Positions 1 through 10,570 of a DNA stretch of 64,000 nt are shown piece after piece (the stretch's first letter is position 1; the number at the start of each line of letters is the position of its first letter). Source of the stretch: Ceratothoa steindachneri. Lineage: Eukaryota > Arthropoda > Malacostraca > Isopoda > Cymothoidae. The translations under genes were made by a program, and so were the position numbers. The notes under the pieces were generated by a model. That model did no database searches, was not told the origin of the DNA, and worked only from the letters and a program-made list of their open reading frames with translations. The DNA is taken from assembly GCA_963969495.1 (NCBI GenBank), contig OZ018329.1, positions 147,558,502 to 147,622,501 on the forward strand, in the 5' to 3' direction.

Positions 1-20
1 GGGTCTCCTGTACCCGCGCC

Positions 21-677
21 ATGGATATTCTCCGTTCCATGATGTTCAGTGCTTGGGGCGCTGATAGGGCTACTGCCTTACTTTTTTATCGATCCTTTGT
101 TCGCTCGAAGCTCGACTACGGATGCGAGTTTTATGCATCTGCAGCCGAGCGTTTATTGCGGAAGGTGGACTCGACTCACCACACCAGCCTTCGCCTTGCG
201 ACCGGTGCCTTCCGCACTTCCCCGATTGAGAGCATGTTGGTTGATGCTGGAGAGATTCCACTCGCTCTACGCCGCGTACAGTGCATCACTCGCCTGTACG
301 CGCGAGCCCGGCTCCTCCCTCAGTCGCCAACAGCTCTCACTGCATCCGCAGCTGATCTCGACGGTGCCTATGCCGCCGAGAGACGCCAGACATACCCCAA
401 GCCCTTTGGGTTTAGGGCCAGGAAACTCCTTCGAGAGCTAGCTAGGCTCCCCTGGTTCTGCCCAAGATGCCACCCTGGAGGGTACCATATTTGGCTATTT
501 GTCGCCACGCCTCTGCTCTCAAAGCTTGTACATCGCCGGGAGTATCGCGTTCGACTTTTTGAGTGCACACCTCGTGTCACGATGGATCCGTGCCAGTGTA
601 TATGGATGGCTCCAAGTCTGAAGATGGGGTCGGCTTCCACGCCGTATCCCCTCTGTTTGAAGTCAGCGGGGCTCTAA
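21..677 (+). pseudogene. RT C-terminal (thumb/connection) region, family A
   Basis: The first about 140 residues align with the 48.9-kb copy from 'TRAMDILRS' to 'FRARKLLRE'. After residue about 142 the frame departs: the copy at 50.65 kb continues REVDIALGPVAPL, while here the text becomes unrelated ('LARLPWFCPRC'). A small deletion near 440-450 explains this. The rest of the frame is a shadow of the out-of-frame RT-RNase H linker. No RT catalytic motif lies inside the window for this copy. Confidence 0.75.
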
Positions 678-1009
678 CAGGCGCTGCGTCTGTCTTCACG
701 GCCGAGCTGGTGGCAATACACCACTCGGTAGGGGAGATTAAGCGACGTGTCCGGTTCGGAGACCGGATTGTGATCCATAACGACTCACAGAGCGCCCTGA
801 GTTCTCTCGGGGCATTGGAATCTCCGCATCACCTGGTTCGTGATATCCATGACGCCACGGTTTTGGCGAGCCGGGTGGATGTCGAGATTATCTTCTGCTG
901 GGTTCCTGGACATGTAGGAATTGCGGGGAATGAGCACGCCGATGAGGGCGCCAAAAGAGTCCTCGATGACTCTGCGACTGGACCAGCGTTTCGCTCTTCC
1001 TCACACTGA
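563..1009 (+). pseudogene. RNase H domain of family A retrotransposon
   Basis: This is a type I RNase H domain that would degrade the RNA strand of the RNA:DNA hybrid during reverse transcription. Visible acidic motifs in order are MDGSK (usually TDGSK), TAELVAIH, NDSQSALSSL and GNEHADEGAK, so all four catalytic acidic positions are present. The block FCWVPGHVGIAGNE is the standard C-terminal signature. It keeps the HADEGAK segment that the 48.9-kb copy has lost. The frame ends at 1007-1009 because of a shift just before the C-terminal region, which continues in another frame from about 970. Confidence 0.85.
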
Positions 1010-1436
1010 CTACATGGCAGGAATACGGACAGCTCTTCGGACTGTTTGGCAAAGAAGATGGGAGACGGTCGAAGGGAACTTAAAGTTGCGTGCCATTGCG
1101 CCGCGACTGTTCCCACGGACCTATTCCCCAATGCTGCGACGGCTTCAGGTCGCTTTCTATCGTCTCCGAATCGGACAAACTCGTGTTACGCATCGCTATT
1201 TGATGGAGCGCTCGCCTGCGCTCTATTGTGACGACTGCGTTGTCCCCCGGACTGTTTGGCACATTCTTGTCGAATGTCCCAGTCTGGGTGATCTTCGCGC
1301 ACGTTACCTGTCCCGGTACCGGGATGGGCGGGGTTGCTATCGCCTGTCCCTTGTACTCAGGACGAGTGTGTGCACATTGACTGGTGGACTTGTTGACTTT
1401 TGGGGGAGGCCGTCCTTCTCCCTTTTATTTAATTAG
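970..1436 (+). pseudogene. C-terminal Cys/His region of family A ORF2
   Basis: The segment from ALPHTDYMAGIR to the end matches residues 50-201 of the 51025-51630 frame. It contains YCDDCVVPRTVWHILVECPSL, a C-x2-C-x7-H-x4-C-type finger that commonly ends I/Jockey-like ORF2 proteins. The open frame nominally begins at 921, but its first residues are out of frame with the RNase H domain. A stop at 1434-1436 ends it, followed by a T-rich 3' UTR. Confidence 0.75.
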
Positions 1437-1569
1437 GTTTTGTTTTTTGGTTATTGGTTTTCTTTGTAGGTTGCACGCTCCTGCACCCGAAGCTTCCCCC
1501 GACGCTGGAGCTTGTTTCCTAATTGTCATCTTCCCTTTTTACCTTTTTTTTTCAAATTTTTATTTTAAA

Positions 1570-1648
1570 GTAGCCTCGAGCTAGGCTGTTTGTTTGCGGC
1601 GACTTATTCCCAAGTGGGCAGTAGCCAGATAGCGCCTTAAAAAAAAAA
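1570..1648 (+). other. Family A 3' UTR hairpins and A-tail
   Basis: An AGCCT...AGGCT inverted repeat (1571-1586) is followed by a 29-nt hairpin at 1598-1626, GGCGACT...AGTAGCC outside and CCCA/TGGG inside, then an A-run at 1639-1648. The same layout stands at the end of the 48.9-kb copy and in isolated tails at 44.3, 44.75 and 45.49 kb, so it is the conserved 3' end of the family, probably the site its RT recognises. Confidence 0.7.
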
Positions 1649-1716
1649 TTCTCACTGATACATATACACACACCTGGTTTTCACGTCCAGCTCCACTTTT
1701 CTTTGTGCACTCTAAA

Positions 1717-2407
<691 letters not shown>

Positions 2408-2580
2408 GTCTCTCGAGACAATACTTGTTGTTTTCCGCCCTGATGCTCTTGTGTGTCAGTGTGGCGCTGACACTCTGTCTGGGGACCCGCTAGGAGGTGC
2501 CAATGTCAGCTTGGAAGGATACTTAAACTGTGTGAAGGAACTCCTGTCGCTGCAACTACCCACCTTGCTGCTTGGAGGAG
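2408..2580 (+). CDS. HDAC8: Histone deacetylase 8, internal exon (zinc-site segment)
   Basis: HDAC8 is a class I zinc-dependent lysine deacetylase. The exon encodes about 57 residues including ETILVVFRPDALVCQCGADTL and SGDPLGGANVSLEGY, then LQLPTLLLGGG. The Asp of SGDP corresponds to the third zinc ligand of class I deacetylases (D267 in human HDAC8), and VCQCGADTLSGDP matches that family block. The exon starts after ttttgcag at 2407 and ends at the donor GAG|gtgagt. Its last base is codon position 1, so the phase matches the next exon exactly. The upstream half of the protein, with the other zinc ligands, lies outside the window. Class I identity is secure; HDAC8 rather than HDAC1-3 rests on the later C-terminal match (GGGGYN, YGPDF, short tail). 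Confidence 0.88.
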
Positions 2581-3376
2581 GTGAGTTGTTGCCCAATTCT
2601 CTTGTGGTTGATGGTTGGACATTTGGTGAGGGATCAAGAATGAGCAGGGCATCTGTGAGAAGCCTTGCCAACTTTGCCCTCATGGCTGGAAGAGGGCTCC
2701 ATTGCTACATTCAAAGTCATGTTCATATCAGAAGGTATTCATACCCTACTTTTTGGCCCCTACCTCTCTTCTGTGAAGTGGGTCTGTGTGAGTTTAGGGA
2801 GGTGATTTCTCTGAGTTATCTATTGTGGAGGTGGTTCATCTAGGATGTTGTTTGATGGGAGTTTGTTTAAGTGTCTGTGGTTGAGGGTAAGTGGATGTTT
2901 TATCACGTTGTGTTTTGGGGGGGGAGGGGGATATTGTATTGGAGTTGGTATGAGTGTGCTGAGGTAGTTTCTTGATTTGTGGTGTTGGTGGTTGTTGTGG
3001 TGAGATTGCTGAAAATATTGGGTTCTTAAGAATTGGACTACATTTTAAATATAAGAACTTTTTATATTTAAAATGTAGTCCAATTGGTAGGATTTTGATT
3101 TCAGTGTGGGTGGTATTGGGGTGGTTTGGGGAAGTCCTCTGATAATTTTGAGTGCTCTGTTTTATACTGTTTTGGGGGCTAATGTTGGGTCCCATGCTAG
3201 TGTTGTGTATTATTGTTTGCATAGTGTGACTAGTTATTTGTGCTGTCAAAAGTGGAGGTTGCTACTGCTTTCAGAGCAATTTGTAACTTTATTATAATAT
3301 TTCTGTGGAGCGAATGTCACCCGATTGTCTGCTATGATTGTCAGGGGGGTGGGTGGGTGTTAAAGGTAGGACTTTT

Positions 3377-3736
3377 CTATTCATTGTGCTTCTTGGGTTT
3401 TTTGTTGATCCTGAAAGTTTGGTGTGAATTGTGTAAGTGATGATTTGATGCAGAGGCTGTTATTTGTTGTTTTTTTCTGAGCCATTGTTCCAAGGTAGTT
3501 ATGTATTGTTGTAGTGTTCTGGTTGCTATTTTAACATTGGAGTGTTGTCTCATTATAAAAATATTGTCTGCATAGGTATTTGTTTGGATAATTAAAGAAA
3601 AAAAATGTGTATGGGGTTTTGCTCCTGATTTGCACTCATTTAATGGGGAATCCAAACCATGGGTATCTGCAATGTATGGCAGCTGCCGTGAAGTTGACCA
3701 GAATTGGAACTCCATCCAGCGACTAACCACCCCCAA
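3377..3736 (-). pseudogene. RT palm remnant (YAD box) of family J element
   Basis: The - strand frame reads NTYADNIFIM, where the catalytic YADD box has its second Asp changed to Asn. It is followed by ATRTLQQYITTLEQWLRKK, the usual helix after the YADD strand. The changed Asp alone would abolish polymerase activity. The N-terminal third of the frame is not RT-like and is probably frameshifted. Confidence 0.6.
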
Positions 3737-4462
3737 TGTTTCTTAACTTGGCTAAAATCAGAAGCAGTGTTTTTGCTCGGCTTAGCCATAGGATAATTGG
3801 GGGATTGTGTTTGCATAATGTCATGAGTGAATAGATTAAAAGTAGGGTTGAGAGGTCTTCTCTGTTGCCCCCAAAAGAGGTTAAAAAATTTAAAGGTGGA
3901 AGGGGGGTGTATGACACCCTGTATGATGCTATTGTGAAGTGGTAGTATCTGTGATTTGTATGTTTTGTTTTAACTTGACCTGGTCATATTTTGTTCCTAA
4001 TGAAGTTTAGGATTCTCTGTAGTAGGCTGTTATACTCTGTCAAAAGCTTTATTTGTCCATTGTGGCTATGATTGTGTGTGTGATAGGGGAAGGTGTTCAT
4101 CTAGAATGTGCTACATGAGGTTTGTTTGGAGAGTTGCGGTTGTGTGATATTTTCTAAATCCATGCTGTGTTTGTGAGAGGGGGTATGTTGACCTGTTCTG
4201 TGTATTAGTTTTTCTAGGGTTTTAGATGAGGACGATGATGTTAATTCCACCCCAGGAGCAAATGACTTCTGCTCCCTCCGACTCCTTGGGAGATTAAGGG
4301 AGAAAGCATTTGATCTTACAGCCTGTGTTGTAGGCCCTCAACAACATTTCCACAATTAAGTGGGGCAATGTCTTATGTGTGATTTTTCTGAAGGACCAGG
4401 TTAGAGTGGAGGGATGCTGTGTGAATTTTATACCACCCCTTTGTGCTAGTGGTCTATGCAGC

Positions 4463-4558
4463 AGCTAGGTAGTAGAAGTTCAATTGCAACTTAACCTCAC
4501 AGAAGAAAATCCAAGTGGGGCAGTCATGTCATATCCACTTGGAAATGACTGACCACTG
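4463..4558. repeat. Interspersed repeat shared with 58.0-58.2 kb
   Basis: Blocks GCTAGG.AGT.GAAG, TTGCAAC.TAACCT.ACA, CCAAGTGG and GTCATATC.CCACTTGGAAATGA occur here and, in the same order and orientation, at 58041-58172. CCAAGTGG and CCACTTGG form an 8-bp inverted pair within the unit. The family is unknown to me; the two sites are 53 kb apart, so it is an interspersed repeat. Confidence 0.6.
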
Positions 4559-5051
4559 GATGAAGTGGTATTGAGATAAAGTCAGTATGATTTTGGATGT
4601 GTTGAGGTCTTACCTGATTTGTGTATTGGTAGGATGTGTACCATTTTCCAAATTGAGATATTATTGGTGAGTCAGGAGTGGTTGAAAATGTCTGTCCTGG
4701 CTGAGATTGCTGTGTTTACTACATATGTTAAGTATATATATATGATATGTTGTTAGGGCATGTGGCTTTAGAGTTTAAGAGAGATTTGATGGCTAATGAA
4801 CATTTCCTGGGGTGAATATGTGAGGTCTTTGGTTATGCCTGTTTTTTTATGCTTATGGATTTGTTTTTTTTTCTCGCTGTGTGGGTAAGAAGTTGTTGTT
4901 TGAGTAGCTTTTCATTAGTATGTTGCAGTGTTGTTTCAGTGAGGCCAATTTGTTGCTGTGAGTAATCAGTGATGTGTCTGTGTGTGGGGTGAATGTGATG
5001 TAAAGTTGTGCATGGGTTTAACAGTGTTGTTAAATGTGGTGTGTGAATCTG

Positions 5052-5252
5052 TTATGAGATTTCTGTGCCTCTGTTGTCTGCCAATTGTGTTCTGTGCCAT
5101 GATGGGTGGTGTGCATTGAAATCACTGCAGAAGAAGAAGGTCAGAAGTTGATTGGTTCTAGGAATGGTGTGTAAGTTGGTGGTGGTATTCTGGATATAGG
5201 GGGGGGGGTAAAGGTTTATTAGTTTGTATTCTGTGTTTTTGACTTTGAACAT
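5052..5252 (-). pseudogene. Endonuclease-domain remnant of family J element
   Basis: The - strand frame contains YKLINLYPPPYIQN followed by CSDFNAHHPSWHRTQ and ADNRGTEI. This resembles the AP-endonuclease core GDFNAHH.WG of Jockey-like elements, with the usual G of GDFN changed to S. The frame is closed on both sides by stops. It is only a domain remnant. Confidence 0.65.
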
Positions 5253-5700
5253 TATGGAGTGTATCTTTAGTGCTTCCTTGTTGTTTAGTCATATTTTGGT
5301 ATGTGTTGTTGTGTGATGAGCATTAAATTGTGTAGGATTGTTAAGAGAGCATAAGCTCATGGCATGGTCTAGCCTTTGTGAAGTATAAAGTGGGGAAAGG
5401 TTGTTGGTGCTAAGTTTGTTGCATAAGATTCCCAGTACAGTGCTTGTTTAAGATTGAGTGTATGTTTAGTTGTAGGATGTTTCAGGTCTTTGTTCCGAAG
5501 ATGAGTTAACTGGAGGTGTTTGGCGCATGTGTAAGCATGTGATGCTGGTCCTGTTTCCATTGTCATGTTCTGTACTGGGGAGGTTTGAACCATGATGGTG
5601 TATCCAGTGTTCATGTGTGTTGCCATTAATGGATTCATGTCTCCTGTCTATTAGGATTAACATGTGTGTTAAGTGTAGTTCCAGGATTGAGTTGAATGTC

Positions 5701-6245
5701 CCAGCAAACCCTTAAAATTCATGCTCTAATCACTCCAGACAATTTCCTACCATTTAAAACATTGCAGTCTCAATCTGCTTCATTTTCATCAATATTATTT
5801 ACAACCTCTCCTACATACAACTTTGCATTTGTTCAAGGGTGACACCATGGACTCAGATATCAAACCCCATTCCACCCTCACCCCAAATATCATTTATGCT
5901 TTTCTACCTTTGCTTTTAGATCCCTCCCTTCACCCACCCTGATCTACAATTGAAATTTCCAAATCCTTCTCTCTCAGTCAACAATAATACCAAGTTAGCA
6001 TATACCAACATAACACCCATTCCTCATCACTCTTACACCCCTTTTCCCATACGCTCTTCTCTCAGTACTCCATCCATAAAGATATTTAGCAGCCATGGTG
6101 ACATCACAACTGTGTCTTACTCTTCATCATCCATTAGCTTACCACTCATTCCATACACTTCCTAGCATATGTCAAAATACTTCCCTCTCTCTATGATTAT
6201 AAGCTTTCTCCAGATCATGCCCAAGGAAGAGGCGGCCCTTCCCCA
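5701..6245. other. Pyrimidine/A-rich repeat-like stretch, no gene
   Basis: C/T/A-rich text similar in texture to 19.48-19.86 kb and 23.95-24.6 kb. An open frame at 5950-6165 is rich in S, P, T and I and has no recognisable domain. It is probably an old retroelement remnant, but no motif decides this. Confidence 0.35.
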
Positions 6246-6445
6246 ATACTGCAGCATACTTCCTTCTTCTTGCCTTTTTTGCTTATTTTATTTGGTTTTT
6301 TTGCTTGTTTGTTTTTTTATCTTTATTTGTTTTTTGCATAATATTTTTTTTCTTTCAACCTAGCCTAGGATTAGGTTCTAGCATGATTATAGAAACCCTT
6401 GTTGCCCTAGTAAGCAGTTAGCAGATGGGCTCCTAAAAGAAAAAA
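6246..6445 (+). mobile_element. Solo 3' UTR fragment of a family A-like element
   Basis: A T-rich run (gctttttt/gtttgtttttttatc) is followed by a CCTAG.CTAGG repeat, ATTAGGTTCTAGCATGATTA, and AGCAGATGGGCTCC, then AAAAGAAAAAAAC. This is the same order as in family A 3' ends at 1.57, 44.3 and 51.78 kb. The 29-nt hairpin is decayed here. Confidence 0.6.
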
Positions 6446-7611
6446 ACAGAAATCTCCAGATTGTTGAACACAGATTTCACTTTAAACCTTATCTCTTGTA
6501 CTTTTAGGTAGCTCTCAGTGCAAATACTGAACCGCACACCCCTATCTGCACTAAACCACCTTCTTCATCATGTTTTAATCCCTCAGTAATCCCTATAGGC
6601 CCATTCTGAAATTTTTTCCATGCATTTTCCAACACACCTTACCTACCATAGTCAACAAATAGAGTTCTAGGTTACATAGCTAGGCATTTTGCATTTAAAT
6701 CAAAATATATTGTTCATCCCTTAAGGAACTTGTAGACCATTTATGGTATGTTGTACAATTATGGTTGACATATATGCATAAGGAGATTGCAATATTGGAA
6801 TGCATCCAGCAACAAGTGATGAAATTATATTTGAACTTGAAATATATCATATAATAACAGACTGAGGCCCCTAAATTGTCAACATATCAATGTATTTAAA
6901 ATACTAAACAGGTAATAATATTAAATTACATATAATACTATATGAACTAGATAACTGAGTCCAACTAGAAATAATAGTTACAAGCTAGTAAACAAAAGAT
7001 TTTTGCACTGCAATAGCACAAATATTGAATCATTTGCTTAGGGATGTTGTTGGAAACACTACAGTCAATATATTTAAGAAATGATAAATATTATTTATGA
7101 TATAATTTATAGAAACACCAGCCATGGCTTCGCCGCTCTGGGGAAAGCTTGCGCTTTGCTACTAAGATTAAAATTTAAAATCTAAAAAAAAAGCAGCCAT
7201 CATTAAATGTTTATAAATTTTCAGAACTTGCCAATTATAATCACTAACTCTATAATTTAAGAAGGGGATTTTTTTGAGTATTTGAGTATTTCGCCTCCAA
7301 CAAGGATTGGCTTTCACTGTCCACTGGTTTGTCATTGATCATTCATGTGATCTTTATGAGAATTTCATTATCCTGTCAAGGGACCTCATATTAAATTGCA
7401 AAGGGATGAGTGGCTCAATTAACTCAAGATGTAATCATTTACTTGACAATCTGCATTTCCTCAGAGCCATTTCCATGGCTCCAGGCAGTAATTAAAAGGA
7501 AGGGCTCTATGTTTGCCTCAGAAATAGCTTTTACCCATGATTGGTAAAAGTCTGAGGGTAGACCTTTAAAAGTACCATATGGTGTAAGTAAATTTGTCTT
7601 ACTTTTTCTAG
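6446..7611. other. AT-rich HDAC8 intron, no gene seen
   Basis: Unique-looking AT-rich sequence with only shadow open frames. The last bases form the tract tttttctag at 7611, the acceptor of the next HDAC8 exon. Confidence 0.6.
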
Positions 7612-7706
7612 GAGGATATAATAAGACGAATGCTGCCAAACTCTGGACTGGCATCACATTTTTAACCTTGGGTGAGCCCATTCCTGAAGAGATTCCTGAA
7701 CACCCA
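7612..7706 (+). CDS. HDAC8: Histone deacetylase 8, exon with catalytic tyrosine
   Basis: Joined in phase to the exon ending at 2580, it reads GGGGYNKTNAAKLW and continues TGITFLTLGEPIPEEIPEHP. The Tyr of GGGGYN corresponds to the transition-state tyrosine of class I deacetylases (Y306 in human HDAC8). EIP-EHP matches the SEIPDHE segment specific to HDAC8 rather than HDAC1-3. The acceptor is ttttctag|GAGG and the donor is CCCA|gtaagt, leaving phase 0. The 5-kb intron upstream contains the family J fossil; the 10.8-kb intron downstream contains an antisense pseudogene and a hAT copy. Confidence 0.92.
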
Positions 7707-8129
7707 GTAAGTGTCTTGCTTTGGGGGTAAAGTATCTTGCCTAGATGTATGTGGAGAAGCTATTTTTGGTAGTGTTGTGTGTGAGATTACCTACATACAG
7801 CTGTGAAAGCTTTACCTCTAGGCTTGGGATAACAGTTCTGTATGGTGGTGTGGATTTATTGAACCTTGTATGAATTGGATAATTTTTGGTGAGAGCAGTG
7901 ATGTGAATACATGTTGTGAGGATTCTAGTGGGATGTGTGTTTATTTTGTTGTACAAGAGGCTCCTTGGGCACTAGGGACATCAACTGTGCAGATTACATC
8001 TTGGAAAGGAATCCAGCAGATGTCATGTTTTCGTGGCCATGAAAGTGACTGCTCTGTTGCACCCTTCTGCATGAAGTTGACAAGCAAGTTGTGTTGTTCG
8101 TCAGAGCAATCTTCTACAATCTCAATATA

Positions 8130-9167
8130 TCAGTCTTCATCATACATGCAAGCTACATACTTTCCTACCTCAAAAGCACTATCATCTTGTGGCTTGATAC
8201 CCTGCAAGCCTTCCATCTGAACTGTTTTAAAGATGGTGTCTACTGAAATTCGCCTAATCTCAAGTTTCATGTCCCCAACTGGCTCAAAACTATGATTGGA
8301 ATGTGGGCCTGGGACTGTAGACACACGACTATACCTTTCCTCTAACTTGAACCATTCACAACTATTGATGACATCTGTCGCTGATACATAAAAGAATTTT
8401 CTACCTTTCACATTGATGACACACCAATCATGCATTTCTAGAGGGGTTAGAATTTGTCCAGAGATAGTGGCCTGCAAACTAGCACATTCAACTAGACGTT
8501 TGACATTGCCACCTATGCCATCACAGGGACTCTTACCGTGACTACTGGCAAAGAAATTCCACTGTGCAGGTATTCCAAAATCATCTTTGTGGCAGCAAAG
8601 ATTCACAAGGTTTTTTGTAATTCTTATACTGGGAAGCAGCACCATCGCTGAAGTACTGTATATCTCAAAGTGGGCATCACCATTTTGATGTTTGATAACA
8701 ACCTCTAGAAAAGCATGAACAGTATTGGTTTCATGATTCATACAATCTGATATCACACACATATTCGAAACATTCAGCTTGTCATCTACAATGTAGTAGA
8801 GGACAAATGGGTGCAGTGTGGCTTGACTGTTATCCCAGTGGTGGCCTTGAACTGCATCTTGAACAACAAAACTGTAATTTTCAGCAAAGTTTAACAACAA
8901 AAGCCCAGTACTTTCAGAAATGGTTTCTTTCAGGTTGCTTAGATGCTGTGCTTGGGCTTTTGTGATGAATTGGTGAGAAAGCAATGCTTCATACACTGAA
9001 CAGAACTTGTCAATAAAATTCTCAACTGTACAAGACAATGTTTCCAGAGTTGTTTTACCCAACTCATTCCTAACCCACCGTTTATATGATATGTTATCAT
9101 CAAGCTCTTGCTCATTAGCAGTAAACACATACATCAAATGTTCTCTAATTTTATGAACACCAGGCAT
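8130..9167 (-). pseudogene. Core domain frame of the SHGK-family pseudogene
   Basis: This 345-residue frame carries FAENYSFVVQDAVQGHHWDN at residues about 92-111, ISDCMNHETNTVHAF, and FFASSHGKSPCDGIGGNVKRL near residue 200. Between them, residues about 171-190 read IYSTSAMVLLPSIRITK, but the neighbouring frame over 8611-8655 spells YFSDGAASQYKNYK, the family hallmark. Two single-base shifts therefore cancel around it. The frame ends at a TGA that replaces a Trp codon; family-like text continues in frame for about 60 further codons. Confidence 0.7.
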
Positions 9168-9180
9168 TTTTCATAGATTG

Positions 9181-9774
9181 TCAACTACAGTGCCGCTTAG
9201 ATATGTCACAAACAGCCATTAACAAAATATCTTTGTAATCAGTAGCGTTGACGGCTGGGGTGGGTAACCCATTGAGTAATAACTTGGCATTCTGGTGTTT
9301 CTCACACACACAAACAGAGTGAGAGCTCTTACTCCCCACATGTACACACCATTTGGGCCGAAGCTCAAAGAACTTTGATATACCAATCTTAAAATTGGGG
9401 AACTTCGCCTTGAAAATTGCATACAATTCTGCGATGTTTACCAAAATCAGTCCTTTCTGTTTGCAAACTTTTTCACCATTGATTCTGACAGAAACAAAGT
9501 CTTTCTTTCCAGGGTACATTCTGGAAAACTCATCATCTTGATAAAACAATTCAACAACAGTAATAATATCTTGTGACAGTGTCTTACTCCCTAGATAGGC
9601 GTTGGGTCGTGCAAGGATTCCAGATTTCTTTTTTAGATCTCTAGCTTGGTTTATTGCATATTTTGAAACACCAAATTCATTGCACGTTTTTTCAATAGTC
9701 CAGCTTTCTGGAACAAGTGTCAATATTTGAATTTTGTCCTGTTTGGATTTGCAATTTTTCAATTTCTCCCTCAA
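9181..9774 (-). pseudogene. Helix-turn-helix/linker frame of the SHGK-family pseudogene
   Basis: This 197-residue frame has ESWTIEKTCNEFGVSKYAIN near residues 24-43, which looks like a helix-turn-helix DNA-binding segment. PGKKDFVSVRINGEKVCKQKG, FELRPKWCVHVGSKSSHSVCVC and EKHQNAKLLL follow, a Cys/His-rich stretch. It ends at a stop at 9181-9183, after which the core domain frame starts 14 bases later in another frame. One lost base near the ...KCPG-like junction would explain the break. Confidence 0.65.
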
Positions 9775-10279
9775 ATAAATCAGTCTGTCTAAGTCAGAAC
9801 ATTTTGTACAGGCTTCTTTGGTGGTATCCTGTGACTGTATCGATTCTTCAGTAATGTTGAGAACAGTGGCTATCTTTTTTTGCTACAACTTCTTGAACCT
9901 CCGATACTTTCTGCTTACCATAATTTACCTTGTCTCTCATTCTTATGTTAGTCTTAATTGGGAAACATTCTAGTAGTAAAACACTTGAGTTGAGGGATTC
10001 GAAGGTCTCTTCAAATGACTGCTCGCTGGCATCTTCAAGTGTTGTTTCTTCATACGTGGGGTAATCTGAAGGCGCTTTCATCTGGGTATCACAAAGTGGA
10101 CAAACCTTCTGCCCAGGTTTAAGGTTGTACATTTCAGCTCTTGGGTTTTTCACAACCCGCAATGATCCTGAAAAAGATGGGGACAGTAAATAGATAGAAC
10201 TTCTACTACTCAACAACACACAAGGCTTATCACCTCGTCTCATTTTTTTTTATGTTGTACAGCCTTCAGGCTAGGGGTA

Positions 10280-10501
10280 TTTCCTGCACTAGATAATTGT
10301 AAATACTGTTCACAAAAACTGTAATGAGTTTTGTATTTTGTGTATAAATAAATCATATCATATCTAAAATGTAACTTTACATAAATTTAATTTCCTGCAC
10401 TAGATAATTGTAAATAGTGTTCACAAAAACTAATGAGTTTTGTATTTAGTGTATAAATAAATCATATCATATCATATCAAGGCCCCTATAATGTGAAATT
10501 A
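10280..10501. repeat. 111-bp tandem duplication of a retroelement-like tail
   Basis: TTTCCTGCACTAGATAATTG begins at 10280 and again at 10391. Both units run through CACAAAAACT, AATGAGTTTTGTATTT and GTATAAATAAATCATATCAT; the second has an extra ATATC step. The CATATCATATC ending resembles the microsatellite tails of CR1/L2-type elements. It lies within the intron of the SHGK-family pseudogene. Confidence 0.8.
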
Positions 10502-10570
10502 AACTTATTTCTAAAATGTAACTTTACATAAATTAAATTTTACATAAAGAACTAATGAATTTCTACTTAC

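Larger units (their letters stand above)
1..1648 (+). mobile_element. Family A non-LTR retrotransposon, 5'-truncated copy
   Basis: The same protein text recurs at 49.0-51.87 kb, so this is a second copy of one I/Jockey-like retrotransposon cut by the window's left edge. In order it holds the end of the RT (thumb region with SKLDYGCEFYASAAERLL and LATGAFRTSPIES), an RNase H domain, a C-terminal Cys/His region, and a 3' UTR with a 29-nt hairpin followed by a run of A at 1639-1648. Frame changes near 440-560 and near 960 break the reading frame, so the copy is inactive. An (AT)n/(AC)n microsatellite follows within 100 bp. Confidence 0.85.
2840..5700 (-). mobile_element. Degenerate non-LTR retrotransposon (family J) in HDAC8 intron
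   Basis: The + strand is G/T-rich; read on the - strand it gives scattered pieces of a non-LTR ORF2. An endonuclease signature SDFNAHHPSWHRTQ lies at about 5090-5150, an RT domain A remnant TIIATMDK..SF at about 4040-4080, and an RT domain C remnant NTYADNIFIM at about 3540-3590, followed by LQQYITTLEQWL. The order (EN upstream of RT on the - strand) is right. Stops and frame changes are frequent, so it is a fossil. The fragment at 24.6-25.2 kb on the + strand belongs to the same family by the text TI.ATI..KAF and NTYADDI. It sits antisense in an HDAC8 intron. Confidence 0.7.

Noticed and set aside
7870..8220. 116-codon + strand ORF overlapping the pseudogene end
   Set aside because: It is the complement of the SHGK-family C-terminal coding text, which reads sensibly only on the - strand.
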